From assembly GCF_024585285.1 (NCBI RefSeq), contig NZ_CP040755.1:1178001-1242000 (forward strand): 64,000 bases of DNA. The letters are read 5' to 3'. This document shows, piece by piece, positions 32,067-41,900 of this stretch. This DNA is from Colwellia sp. M166. Its GTDB lineage: Bacteria > Pseudomonadota > Gammaproteobacteria > Enterobacterales > Alteromonadaceae. The position numbers and the translations under genes were made by a program. A model generated the notes under the pieces. It was given only the letters and a program-made list of their open reading frames with translations, was not told where the DNA came from and did not search any database. Every line of letters begins with the position of its first letter. Position 1 is the stretch's first letter.

Positions 32067-32670
32067 TTTTTTACTCTCAAGTAATTTTATACAATTAGAA
32101 TAATCACTCCAATATGTAAAATGCAAACACATTTTTACAAATTGTTAAAAAAAAGCGATGTCAAGTGTAAATAGTTCAAAAAAACAGCGAAATTTAATAA
32201 TATTTCACCATTATTTTATACAAAATGATATATCAAGTACATTGTATACAATATCAAACTCATGAATAACGGGTATTAGAAAGAAAAAAAACAACATAAT
32301 ATACAATATACTATATTTAAAAAACTAACCGGCTAGTCAACTTCATTTACTAAAAAACGAACCGAAAAAAGCAAAAATCAGTCATTAATTTACAACTAAA
32401 TGACACATAACTAATTTAAATTCTAGGCAAGCAAATACATCTATAATGTTATTCTAGCGCCTATCGCTGACCTTGCCATTTATATGTTTTTTTATTGCAG
32501 AAACTGAATTTTGGATAATATCTTTGCGAATGACCACTATAGCGCTTTAATTTAATCTGCTCTTAATAAACCATTAAGTTGTAAATGTTTGGCTTTTTCG
32601 TAAAACCATAAACACTGAGTAAATTTAGTCGATATAGTTATACCGTATAATGAGCTTTTTACTTGGTAGA
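32067..32670. other. oadGAB upstream region
   Basis: Very A/T-rich, about 600 bases. It holds a perfect palindrome ATTGTATACAAT (32241-32252), a plausible regulator site. No gene seen. Confidence 0.45.
32241..32252 (-). promoter_or_regulatory. Candidate operator palindrome upstream of oadG
   Basis: ATTGTATACAAT is a perfect 12-bp palindrome of the type bound by GntR-family and similar dimeric regulators. It lies about 175 bases upstream of oadG, and a weaker version (ATACAATATAC) lies nearby. Assignment is inference. Confidence 0.35.
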
Positions 32671-32673
32671 TTA

Positions 32674-33029
32674 ATACCAATTCTACTAAGCTTGTTCCCA
32701 CTCAGTGAAATTTAAAACCTTTAGTGGCACAGGTTCACCGTTCCAGACTGAACCTAAGTACATCCATGTTGGCAAGGCATTGATTAAAGATAATGGTTAT
32801 TCTCGACAACTGCTCCTGCGTTGTTCTAATGATTCACATCCCTGTGAGAACCTTGTCAAAATCAATAACACCGACGGCAAGCCTTTTAAAATCCCCCTAG
32901 GGAGCTACCAGCGGTTCGATAACCGGCGATAATTTCCTTCATATAGAATAACTATTTTCAAATAATGATCATTGTTCTCAAACTGCTGGTAAACGCTGAG
33001 TAAGAACAAATTTAATAGCTTGGGTATAA
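32674..33029 (+). repeat. ATACCAA element copy A, interrupted
   Basis: Left end ATACCAATTCTACTAAGCTT and right end resembling CTGAGTAAGAACAAATTTAA bracket the usual 75-codon frame (32705-32932). About 80 bases of unrelated sequence sit inside the right end (about 32912-32990), flanked by CTACCAGCG and CTGCTGGTAAACGC. This looks like a nested insertion or rearrangement. The frame is therefore altered at its last residues. Confidence 0.75.
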
Positions 33030-33065
33030 TTAAAAAGTTAAAGAGGAAAGTTGCTATATTTAAGA

Positions 33066-33097
33066 CGAAAAAAAACCAGTCATTAGACTGGTTTTTT
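33066..33097 (-). terminator. Terminator of the last tRNA-Arg
   Basis: AACCAGTC (33074-33081) pairs with GACTGGTT (33086-33093) around ATTA; the minus strand continues with a run of T. It lies just after the tRNA-Arg at 33103. Confidence 0.9.
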
Positions 33098-33102
33098 CAA
33101 TG

Positions 33103-33179
33103 TGGCGGACGCGGCAGGAGTCGAACCTGCGACCGCCTGGTTCGTAGCCAGGTACTCTATCCAGCTGAGCTACGCGTCC
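33103..33179 (-). tRNA. tRNA-Arg(ACG), copy 1
   Basis: 77 nt including the encoded CCA. The acceptor stem GGACGCG/CGCGTCC, D-arm GCTCAGCTGGATAGAG, anticodon stem CCTGG around CTACGAA (anticodon ACG) and T-arm GCAGGTTCGACTCCTGC all pair. Three identical copies occur here, matching the E. coli serV-argVYZQ arrangement downstream of csrA. Confidence 0.98.
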
Positions 33180-33704
33180 GCAATAAACTGTTTTTAATAT
33201 CTCATATTTAGGAGATAACGAACAGAGCTCGTAGCCATTAACATTAGATAACTCATCCAACTAGTCTACGTATTCGCAATAAACTGTTTTTAATATCTCA
33301 TATTTAGGAGATAACGAACAGAGCTCGTAGCCATTAACATTAGATAACTCATCCAACTAGTCTACGTATTCGCAATAAACTGTTTTTAATATCTCATATT
33401 TAGGAGATAACGAACAGAGCTCGTAGCCATTAACATTAGATAACTCATCCAACTAGTCTACGTATTCGCAATAAACTGTTTTTAATATCTCATGTTTAGG
33501 AGATAACGAACAGAGCTCGTAGCCATTAACATTAGATAACTCATCCAACTAGTCTACGTATTCGCAATAAACTGTTTTTAATATCTCATGTTTAGGAGAT
33601 AACGAACAGAGCTCGTAGCCATTAACATTAGAATCCCATCCAACTAGTCTACGTATTCGCAATAAACTGCTTTTAATATCTCATGTTTAGGAGATAATGA
33701 ATAC
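33180..33704 (-). repeat. Tandem array of 96-bp units containing decayed tRNA-Arg halves
   Basis: Five near-identical units start at 33180, 33276, 33372, 33468 and 33564 (period 96, the last 95), plus a partial sixth from 33659. Each unit starts GCAATAAACTG, the sequence that flanks the real tRNA. It then holds a hairpin TATCTC...GAGATA, and ends with a degenerate copy of the 5' half of tRNA-Arg(ACG), from CTCGTAGCCA (anticodon loop) to CTACGTATTCGCA (acceptor). Units 1-3 have CATATTTAG, units 4-6 CATGTTTAG. No unit can fold as a complete tRNA. Confidence 0.9.
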
Positions 33705-33771
33705 CACGACTTAACGTACTATCCACAATACTTTAATAATATACCGACATAATGAAGTAAAATATTAAATA

Positions 33772-33800
33772 GAAAAAAACCAGTCATCTGACTGGCTTTC
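33772..33800 (-). terminator. Terminator after tRNA-Arg copy 2
   Basis: CCAGTC and GACTGG form the stem around ATCT; the minus strand continues with TTTTTTT. It sits 7 bases downstream of copy 2, so copy 1 must have its own promoter within or beside the tandem array. Confidence 0.85.
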
Positions 33801-33806
33801 TCAATG

Positions 33807-33883
33807 TGGCGGACGCGGCAGGAGTCGAACCTGCGACCGCCTGGTTCGTAGCCAGGTACTCTATCCAGCTGAGCTACGCGTCC
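33807..33883 (-). tRNA. tRNA-Arg(ACG), copy 2
   Basis: Same sequence as copy 1, 77 nt with CCA, all four stems intact. Followed by its own terminator. Confidence 0.98.
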
Positions 33884-33986
33884 GCAATAAACTAATATTA
33901 ATAACTTACCTAACATTAATTACATATTTATTTTTGATTAGCTTTAATATTAGCTACTCTTTATTATTTAGCCACTTAAAGAAAAG

Positions 33987-34063
33987 TGGCGGACGCGGCA
34001 GGAGTCGAACCTGCGACCGCCTGGTTCGTAGCCAGGTACTCTATCCAGCTGAGCTACGCGTCC
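33987..34063 (-). tRNA. tRNA-Arg(ACG), copy 3
   Basis: Same sequence as copies 1 and 2. No terminator between it and copy 2, so the Ser tRNA and Arg copies 3 and 2 are probably one transcript. A hairpin TATCTCT...AGAGATA lies upstream of it (about 34083-34105), resembling the one in the 96-bp units. Confidence 0.98.
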
Positions 34064-34204
34064 TTAACAAACTTTTTATTTATATCTCTAAGTTCAAGAG
34101 ATAGTGAACTAAACAATATTTACTTAGGTAGACAACCTAGTCAATATCATATCCATTCACTTGAACTATTTCATTATCGTTGTTCGTACGATGCCAATCT
34201 GAAA

Positions 34205-34299
<95 letters not shown>

Positions 34300-34465
34300 A
34301 ATGGGTGCGAATAATAAGGGATTAAAAAAATAAGTCAAACTTTTTTCAGCATTTTTTTCTATTTTCTGACTGTTTGTCGAGAATTCAAACAACACGCTCG
34401 TTTTTCAAACATTAATCAACGAAAAAGCCAGAGAAAAGTGATAATAATACATATCGTAAAATCAA

Positions 34466-34490
34466 AAAAGCCGACAAACGTCGGCTTTAA
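34466..34490 (-). terminator. Terminator of csrA
   Basis: GCCGAC-AAAC-GTCGGC stem with A-run on one side (T-run on the minus strand). It lies 14 bases after the csrA stop. Confidence 0.85.
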
Positions 34491-34503
34491 TTATGAGCAC
34501 CAA

Positions 34504-34701
34504 TTAAAATTTATTACCTGAGGATTCACCCTCACCTTTTTCTGATTGTATTCTCATATAGATTTCTTCACGATGAACCGACACTTCCTTTGGCGCATTA
34601 ACACCAATACGTACTTGATTGCCTTTCACCCCTAACACTGTCACTGTGACGTCGTCTCCGATCATCAACGTTTCACCAACTCGGCGAGTTAATATTAACA
34701 T
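34504..34701 (-). CDS. csrA: Carbon storage regulator, RNA-binding protein CsrA
   Basis: 65 aa, full-length. [20 protein letters not shown] and [16 protein letters not shown] are the two halves of the RNA-binding beta surface, including the critical N-terminal LTRR and the VHREE region. It controls translation and stability of many mRNAs by binding GGA motifs and is titrated by CsrB/C-type RNAs. Located between alaS and the tRNA-Ser/Arg cluster, the conserved gammaproteobacterial order. Confidence 0.98.
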   Translation of the reverse strand: MLILTRRVGETLMIGDDVTVTVLGVKGNQVRIGVNAPKEVSVHREEIYMRIQSEKGEGESSGNKF

Positions 34702-35178
34702 CCTAATTTCCTTTATGTTTAAAAACGATATCCACTAAATATATATAAGCTAGTAACAAATTAAATTTAGTCTAATTTTTGCAAAAGTGCATTAAAGTTC
34801 ACAATAAGTATCTAAAATACTTATCAAACATTGAAGCTTCCATCGACAACGTCGAATTATCAGTGTTTAACAGAAAACTTATAAAAGCTCTAGTAGAATA
34901 CAATTGCAACCATTAGCCTTCATTTTAACAACCTTGATGAAACAATAAACACTATATTGATAGTTTTTTGTAAATTTAGGTAAATTTTTATCAAACAATA
35001 AAAATAACCGCCATTATCGTTACACACTATTAACAAAAGACCAGAAAAGTGAGGAAAAAATTCGCTCTAAGGAGGGAATTATTTAAATTTACACTTTAAC
35101 GCCTGTGGCACTTGCAAAGGACAGTGTAGTGTTCACCTAAAACAGTGGGCGTGATAGCACAAGTGTTGTAAATAAGGT
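34702..35178. other. csrA upstream region
   Basis: Nearly 480 A/T-rich bases between csrA and element copy B. Probably holds the csrA promoters. No gene or RNA recognised. Confidence 0.45.
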
Positions 35179-35454
35179 TATACCAAGTCTATTAAGTTTG
35201 TTCCCACTCAGCGCTGGTAAGCTCCCTAAGGGGAATTTTAAAAGGCTTACCGTCGGTGTTATTGATTTTGACAAGGTTCTCACAGGGATGTGAGTCATTA
35301 GAACAACGCAGGAGCAGATGTCGAGAATAACCATTATCTTTAATCAATGCCTTGCCAACATGGATGTACTTAGGTTCAGTCTGGAACGGTGAACCTGTGC
35401 CACTAAAGCTTTTAAACTTCACTGAGCGGGAACAAGCTTAGTAGAATTGGTATA
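35179..35454 (-). repeat. ATACCAA element copy B, intact
   Basis: The most complete copy, about 275 bp. Ends: TATACCAAGTCTATTAAGTT on the left, and its imperfect inverse GCTTAGTAGAATTGGTATA on the right. It carries an uninterrupted 76-codon frame on the minus strand (35192-35422) starting MKFKSFSGTGSPFQTEPKY and ending RELTSAEWEQT, whose 3' part overlaps the terminal repeat. TA flanks both ends. Sits between csrA and alaS. Confidence 0.85.
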
Positions 35455-35507
35455 AAGTAGCTTAACCCGAACTGAGCTATACTATTATTAGCTTTTTGAA
35501 AGCCAAT

Positions 35508-35535
35508 AAAAAAGGGGCTAAAGCCCCTTTAAGTA
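35508..35535 (-). terminator. Terminator of alaS
   Basis: AAAGGGGC-TAAA-GCCCCTTT stem; the minus strand continues TTTTTTATT. It lies 29 bases beyond the alaS stop. Confidence 0.88.
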
Positions 35536-35558
35536 TATTTATAATCTCTGGTGTTAAG

Positions 35559-38183
35559 TTAGCTTAATTTATCTTCTAACCAGCCTTTTGCTGCCTTTAA
35601 AGCGACTTCAATGTTTTCTGGCTGACTACCACCCGCTTGTGCCATATCAGGGCGTCCACCACCTTTACCGCCAACTTCTTGTGCTGCGACATTAACTAAT
35701 TCGCCTGACTTTACTTGACCAATAAGATCTTTAGTCACGCCAGCAATCAAGCTCACCTTATTATCACTAGCTGTAGCTAGCAATATAATGCCTGAACCCA
35801 TCTTGTTTTTCAGATCATCAACCATACCACGCAGAGATTTAGCCTCAACACCGTTCAAATTAGCAATAAGTGCTTTCACACCATTAAATTCAATGGCTTG
35901 ACTCACTAGATCAGAGCCTGCTTGACTAGCCAATTGCTGTTTAAATTGGGCGAGTTCTTTCTCTAACTCTTTATTGCGCAAGATAACTTGTTCAACTTTA
36001 CTGGTTACATTTACCGGGTCAGTTTTAACTAATACTGCAATAGTGTTTAACATTTGCTCTTGGGCAGTAAAATAATTTAATGCCGCCTCAGCTGTTACCG
36101 CTTCTATGCGTCGTACACCAGCAGCAATGCCTGACTCAGAAACAATTTTAAATAACCCAATGTCACCGGTACGATCAACATGCACGCCACCACAAAGTTC
36201 GGTAGAAAAGCCGCCTAAAGTAACAACACGTACTTCATCGTCATACTTTTCACCGAATAATGCCATGGCACCTTTTTCTTTTGCCTCGTCAATTTGCATT
36301 AACTGCGTTTCACGAGTTAAGTTACTGCGAATTTGTTCATTGACCATACGTTCAATAGTGCTTAATTCTTCACGTGTAACGCCTTCAAAATGAGAAAAGT
36401 CAAAACGTAATTTTTCAGCATCACATAAAGAACCTTTCTGCGTGACATGTTCACCTAGTACTTTACGCAATGTCGCGTGTAAAATATGTGTAGCGGTATG
36501 ATTTTTAACAATAGCTGCACGACGCTCACTGTTAATCTCTGCTTTGACACGGCGGTTCAAACCAATGTTGTGATGCGCAATACCTTTGTGGGCAAATGCG
36601 TGACCTAATTTAAAAGTATCTGTTACTTCAAATATACCATCATCAATATGCAGCACGCCGCTATCACCAACCTGTCCACCAGATTCAGCATAAAATGGCG
36701 TTTTATCAAGCACAACAATACCAGTTTCGCCGGCATTTAGTTCAACCACGGATGAATCATCATTAAAAAGCTCAACAACCGTCGATGATATTTCATTACG
36801 GGTGTAACCTTTAAATTGGGTACGGTGATCAGACTTAATTGTGTTGTTATAATCAGTACCAAATTGACTGGCTTTCTGCGCTCGAATACGTTGCTGAGTC
36901 ATCGCAGCATCAAAACCTTCAAGGTCTATGCTTAATTGACGTTCACGAGCGATATCCGCGGTTAAATCTGCTGGAAAGCCATAAGTATCATACAATTTAA
37001 AGACATCATCGCCGGCAATGGTATCGCCTTTAAGTTCAGCTAGAATATCTTCTAGTAACGTCATACCGCGATCTAATGTTCGGCCAAATTGTTCTTCTTC
37101 GATACGTAAGATTTTTTCAATAATAGCTTGTTGCTGAACAAGTTCAGGATATGCCTGCCCCATTTGCTCAGCTAAGGAGGCGACTATTTTATGAAAGAAG
37201 AATGATTTGGCTTCTAATTTATGACCATGGCGGATAGCACGACGAATAATACGACGTAAAACATAACCACGTCCTTCATTTGACGGCATAACACCATCGG
37301 TGATCAAAAAGCTACATGAACGAATATGGTCAGCAATAACGCGCAATGATTTATGCGCTAAATCGTCACACTCAAGTAATTTAGCGGTATCACGAATTAA
37401 GCCTTGGAAAATATCAATTTCATAATTGCTATGCACACCCTGCATGATTGCTGCAATGCGTTCTAATCCCATGCCCGTATCAACCGACGGTTTAGGGAGC
37501 GGTTCCATCGTACCATCAGCGTGACGGTTGTACTGCATGAAAACAATATTCCAAATTTCGATGAAACGATCGCCATCTTCATCAGGCGAACCAGGAGGGC
37601 CACCGAAGATATCTTCTCCGTGATCATAAAAAATCTCTGAACATGGACCACATGGTCCCGTATCACCCATCGACCAAAAGTTATCAGATTCGTACTTTTT
37701 ATCTGCTGACTTATCACCAATACGAATAATTTTTTCTGCTGGTATGCCAATATCATTTAGCCAAAAGTTATATGCTTCTTCATCACTCTCATAAATAGTC
37801 ACTAAAAGCTTTTCTTTGGGTAATGCCAATACTGTGGTTAAAAATTCCCACGCATAGTGAATAGCATCTTTTTTAAAGTAATCTCCAAAACTGAAATTAC
37901 CTAACATTTCGAAAAAAGTATGATGACGTGCGGTATAGCCGACATTTTCTAAATCATTATGTTTACCGCCGGCACGCACACAGCGCTGTGCTGACGTAGC
38001 TCGTGTATAACTGCGGGTATCACCACCAAGAAATACATCTTTAAACGGTACCATACCGGCATTAGTAAATAGTAATGTCGCATCGTTGCCAGGAACAAGA
38101 GAGCTACTTGCAACAATTTGGTGCTGCTTAGAAGCATAAAAATCTAAAAATGCCTGACGCAATTGGGCACTAGTTTCAATCAT
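35559..38183 (-). CDS. alaS: Alanyl-tRNA synthetase
   Basis: 874 aa from ATG 38183; a TTG 12 bases upstream is less likely. The class II catalytic domain begins [20 protein letters not shown], with [13 protein letters not shown] and [20 protein letters not shown]. The editing domain has [12 protein letters not shown] (HxxxH Zn motif) and the downstream [13 protein letters not shown]. The C-terminal domain ends [15 protein letters not shown]. Charges tRNA-Ala and edits mischarged Ser/Gly. Upstream lies only a recX remnant, whereas E. coli has recA-recX-alaS. Confidence 0.98.
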   Translation of the reverse strand: MIETSAQLRQAFLDFYASKQHQIVASSSLVPGNDATLLFTNAGMVPFKDVFLGGDTRSYTRATSAQRCVRAGGKHNDLENVGYTARHHTFFEMLGNFSFGDYFKKDAIHYAWEFLTTVLALPKEKLLVTIYESDEEAYNFWLNDIGIPAEKIIRIGDKSADKKYESDNFWSMGDTGPCGPCSEIFYDHGEDIFGGPPGSPDEDGDRFIEIWNIVFMQYNRHADGTMEPLPKPSVDTGMGLERIAAIMQGVHSNYEIDIFQGLIRDTAKLLECDDLAHKSLRVIADHIRSCSFLITDGVMPSNEGRGYVLRRIIRRAIRHGHKLEAKSFFFHKIVASLAEQMGQAYPELVQQQAIIEKILRIEEEQFGRTLDRGMTLLEDILAELKGDTIAGDDVFKLYDTYGFPADLTADIARERQLSIDLEGFDAAMTQQRIRAQKASQFGTDYNNTIKSDHRTQFKGYTRNEISSTVVELFNDDSSVVELNAGETGIVVLDKTPFYAESGGQVGDSGVLHIDDGIFEVTDTFKLGHAFAHKGIAHHNIGLNRRVKAEINSERRAAIVKNHTATHILHATLRKVLGEHVTQKGSLCDAEKLRFDFSHFEGVTREELSTIERMVNEQIRSNLTRETQLMQIDEAKEKGAMALFGEKYDDEVRVVTLGGFSTELCGGVHVDRTGDIGLFKIVSESGIAAGVRRIEAVTAEAALNYFTAQEQMLNTIAVLVKTDPVNVTSKVEQVILRNKELEKELAQFKQQLASQAGSDLVSQAIEFNGVKALIANLNGVEAKSLRGMVDDLKNKMGSGIILLATASDNKVSLIAGVTKDLIGQVKSGELVNVAAQEVGGKGGGRPDMAQAGGSQPENIEVALKAAKGWLEDKLS

Positions 38184-38217
38184 TTGAATTTCCAACTTTT
38201 CGAAAAATTAATTCTGT

Positions 38218-38349
38218 TTAAGCGTTTAATAGTGTCATGATTTCGTTGATAGAGAAACCACGCTGTTGCATAAAGCGCACTGTTCTAGCTTTATCTATTT
38301 GAACTTTTATTAGGGACGCACCAAAGCGCTTATTATACGCAAGCTCAGC
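38218..38349 (-). pseudogene. recX: Decayed recX, C-terminal end only
   Basis: A 43-codon minus-strand frame reads AELAYNKRFGASLIK..KARTVRFMQQRGFSINEIMTLLNA and ends in a stop 35 bases before alaS. The pattern (KRFG, then K-A-R-x-x-R-F-x-x-x-R-G-F-x-x-x-x-I) is that of the last three-helix repeat of RecX, the RecA regulator encoded just upstream of alaS in many relatives. An in-frame stop lies immediately upstream, no start codon is available, and I cannot find the rest of RecX. recA is absent here. Confidence 0.75.
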
Positions 38350-38961
38350 TTAAAGATACCAATGTATTTAAGGATTTATTGCTAATTTTTACACAGTTTT
38401 GCCATTAACGGTTGTTTATCCCCGTTCATTTTTGGCATTACAACAAGCATCTGTTGTAACAATTTGGTGACTTAACATATTATCGCTGAAAGGCCTTTCA
38501 TTCAAAGTTCGTTATATAATAGAGCACACAATAATCGCCATATTCCTTCTTATCCCTCAGATTACGCTCAACTTTTATTGTAATTATTCACCTCTCTAAT
38601 TTCGCTAAGTTCTTGCTAAGCGATAATAAAACAATAGCTTTGCTGAAATAAGGTGATTTAAAAGTACGTAATTAACCTGCATTATAGCTAAAGATATTCA
38701 TTGCTATAGACCGATGAATAGTCAAGCTTACAACTTCACAGAGCAAGAAAAAGTACCGCTATAAAAGCATCACACGTTGATTAATGAGGATAAGTTTTAC
38801 ATTATGTTAATAATCGCGCAAAATAAACTCATACTTATAAAAGTAATGAATGAATAAGCCCTTTAAACACTCAAAAATCGCCTATTCGTCGATAGCATTG
38901 ATATTACTTACAGTCATAAATAAAAGCTAAACTCTAGCTATTAATAAAAACAGGGATCTGT
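38350..38961. other. Intergenic region, nothing recognised
   Basis: 612 A/T-rich bases between the recX remnant and the large lipoprotein gene. No RecA or RecX similarity seen in any frame by eye, and no repeat copy. Confidence 0.45.
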
Positions 38962-41900
38962 ATGAAAGGACAAATTAAAAACATGCGTCTAGTGTGGCTA
39001 ATTTTATGTAGTTCACTATTTTTACAAGCATGTGGTGGTTCAAGTGATCAAACGCCAACATTTAACATTAATGCATCACTTTCATCGGTAGCATTTACCA
39101 ATGAATTCTTGCAAGATGAAGGCCACACTATTTCCGTAGATGTTACCTTTGATGGTAATGGTTTATTACTTGGTTTTGCCCCTACTGCAAGCCCCGTCGG
39201 TTGGTTAAATTACCGCATTGAAAACCTAACCAGTAACACCGCTACCATTCATATTGATGTGGTTAATGCTGATAGAATTAACCCAGACCTATACGGCACT
39301 ACACTCAGGTTATCCAGTGGCGATGCAGCAACTACTAACTTTGCTCATGCTGATATTAATGTTTCACTACTGATTTGGCAGGCGCTAACTTTTGATGATA
39401 CTTTTGGTGTTGAAAGCATTGCCGCGAAAACAATTAGCCTCAGTTCAAGTTCCGATAACCTTACCTTAGCCAGTTCAGTGCCTTGGTTAAGTGTTGATAA
39501 AAGCTTTGCCGACGGTATAACAACCATAACCGCTACCCCAAACCTTAGCGAGCTCACTGAAGCTAACTTATATAGTGGCACTATAGATATAACAACTCCG
39601 TTAGGCACCACTAAATATCCTGTTGAATTAAGTTTAGATAACATACATTTATTTGCTAATAAAGCGACGGTTGCTTTAGCTGAAACGGGTAATATTAGTA
39701 ACAACCAAACCACGATTAATATCAATTCAAATAGTATTTTGCCCTGGGGATGGCAAGCCAGCACTGACGCAAGTTGGTTAACATTAACCGCTGATCCACA
39801 AAACAATCAATTAACCATCAGTGCAGACAGTACAACTTTAGCGAATAACAGCACAACAGTTGCCGAAATCACCTTAACTGGTGACGAAGCAACGAGCGCA
39901 ATAGCACAGAGCATTCAAGTCAGTTTTTACAAGTCAGATGCAAATACTAAAAACAATACGGTTGAAGTTGTCGCTAATAGTAATAACAGTGAAAACACCA
40001 GTGGTGTAGTCATTAACCCGTTACTGCCTCAATATTACGTTGCCACTAACAACGAGCTTCGCAGTTACCACTTATATACCAATGAGTTGCTATCAACGAT
40101 AGTTATCGCACCGGCAGAAACCTTATTAGAGCAACTCATTATTCATCCTGATGCCACTATCATGTTAGCTAAGGCTATCGAAACGACGATAATTGATGAA
40201 GAGACCAGCGAAACAGTTACCCACAGGTATCAAATTAACTTAGCTGACATGAGCTTTATTGAGTTAGCTGATACCGATATCATCAGCGAGCCTGTAAAGT
40301 TTGTCCGCATTGACGGACGCTACTTCGTTGCAACCGCCGTATTAGAATATGCAGATGAGAATCTAAACCGCGTTGGCTTTGATAGCGCCAGTGCCTTTTT
40401 TGCGCGAGCATTTAATATTGCTGAACAAACACAAGCATTATTTGCGCTAGATACCAGTGTTGACGTCATGTCGATAAAACGCATCGATATCAAAGTGAAC
40501 GATTTTGGCCGTAATCCAATTAGCAGTAAAATTAGTCATACTTACCGCCCCGAGCTTTTAGCTGACAATGACCAAATTAGTGATTTTTATGTCACCGCTG
40601 ATGAAAAAAATATCTATGCTATCAGCCCAACCAGCGAATGGATTAGCTTTGACGGTACAACATTTACCGATAATGGCGTATTAAATAGTGACGATACACT
40701 AACAAATTTGGCCCTTGCTCATAGCGCTAATGATCGCCCTCACTACGTTAGATTTGAAGATGCTGTTGGTTTTAAAGTTGATGTATACAATGAACAGCAA
40801 AGCATAGCGAATAGTATTGAATTAGGGCAAAATCAGCCAACCAATATGTTCATTGCTAATGGCGATAGCCGAGCAGTGCTAACATCAACAAGTGCTAACA
40901 CCATCAGTGTCATCAACTTAAGTCAATTTTCTACTTCTGCTAAAAAACTCGCTTTTACAACAAGTTTTGGTAACAGCGCAATAGCGCAGCAAGAGCTTAC
41001 TCTACAAAATATTGGTACGGATTGGCAAGCAACAACGAATGCGCCTTGGCTAATATTAACCCAACAAAGTGATGAAAATGGCGATAGTATTTTAATTGAT
41101 ATCGACCGTAGCTCAATTACCGGTTGGGGGTTAATGACGGCAAGTATTGCAATTTATGACCCTATAACTGACACCACAAGAGTTATTTTAGTTGAACTTG
41201 CGGTTGATGCTATCAGATTAAGTAGCAACTACCCTGCGCTTGCCTTTAACAGCTTAGCGACAGAACAAACACTAGTGCATACCGTTGATATTATAACCAA
41301 TAGTGAAACCAACATAGCTTGGCAAGCAAGTACAAATGTAAACTGGTTATCGCTGTCAACTGATAACATTAACAACACGCTTACGATTACAGGATTGCCA
41401 GCAAATATAGCTACCGACGGTATTCACAATGCGGTAATTACCTTATCACCGACAACCGCGGGTTCAGCATTATCTGGCAGCATTAATGTAACATTCAATA
41501 AAGGTTCAAGTGATGCTATTGATGTTGATATAGAAAATATCAGCTTTAATACCTCAGGGATTGTTTTAGATCCTATGCGCCCATACGTTTATGTTGCTAG
41601 TGGTGATAGCCTGAGCACCTATCATATTATTTCTGGCGCATTAATTAACACAACAACTTCACCTTTAGCTGGAGTCGATTTAACTAATTTAGTCATTCAT
41701 CCTGATGGCTCTATGCTTTTAGCATCAAATAGTGAAACTTACCTTAATGAAGATGAAGTGGAGCAGACTCGAGTTAACCACTATCAGTTTGACTTAACTC
41801 TTTATCAGTTTAGTCAAATCAACAGCGATGATATCACCATAGATTTTCGCCCGCTAATGATAAAAATAGTGGCGGGTGCACCTGTTGTTATTACCCAAAC

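Noticed and set aside
33020..33260. Short frames on both strands across tRNA-Arg, reading SRTCDRLVRSQVL on one strand and RVAQLDRVPGYEPGGRRFDSCR on the other
   Set aside because: These are familiar spurious translations of tRNA genes; the same frames recur over each tRNA-Arg copy.
33180..33704. CRISPR array
   Set aside because: The 96-bp units are near-identical throughout, with no variable spacers and no cas genes; the content derives from tRNA-Arg.
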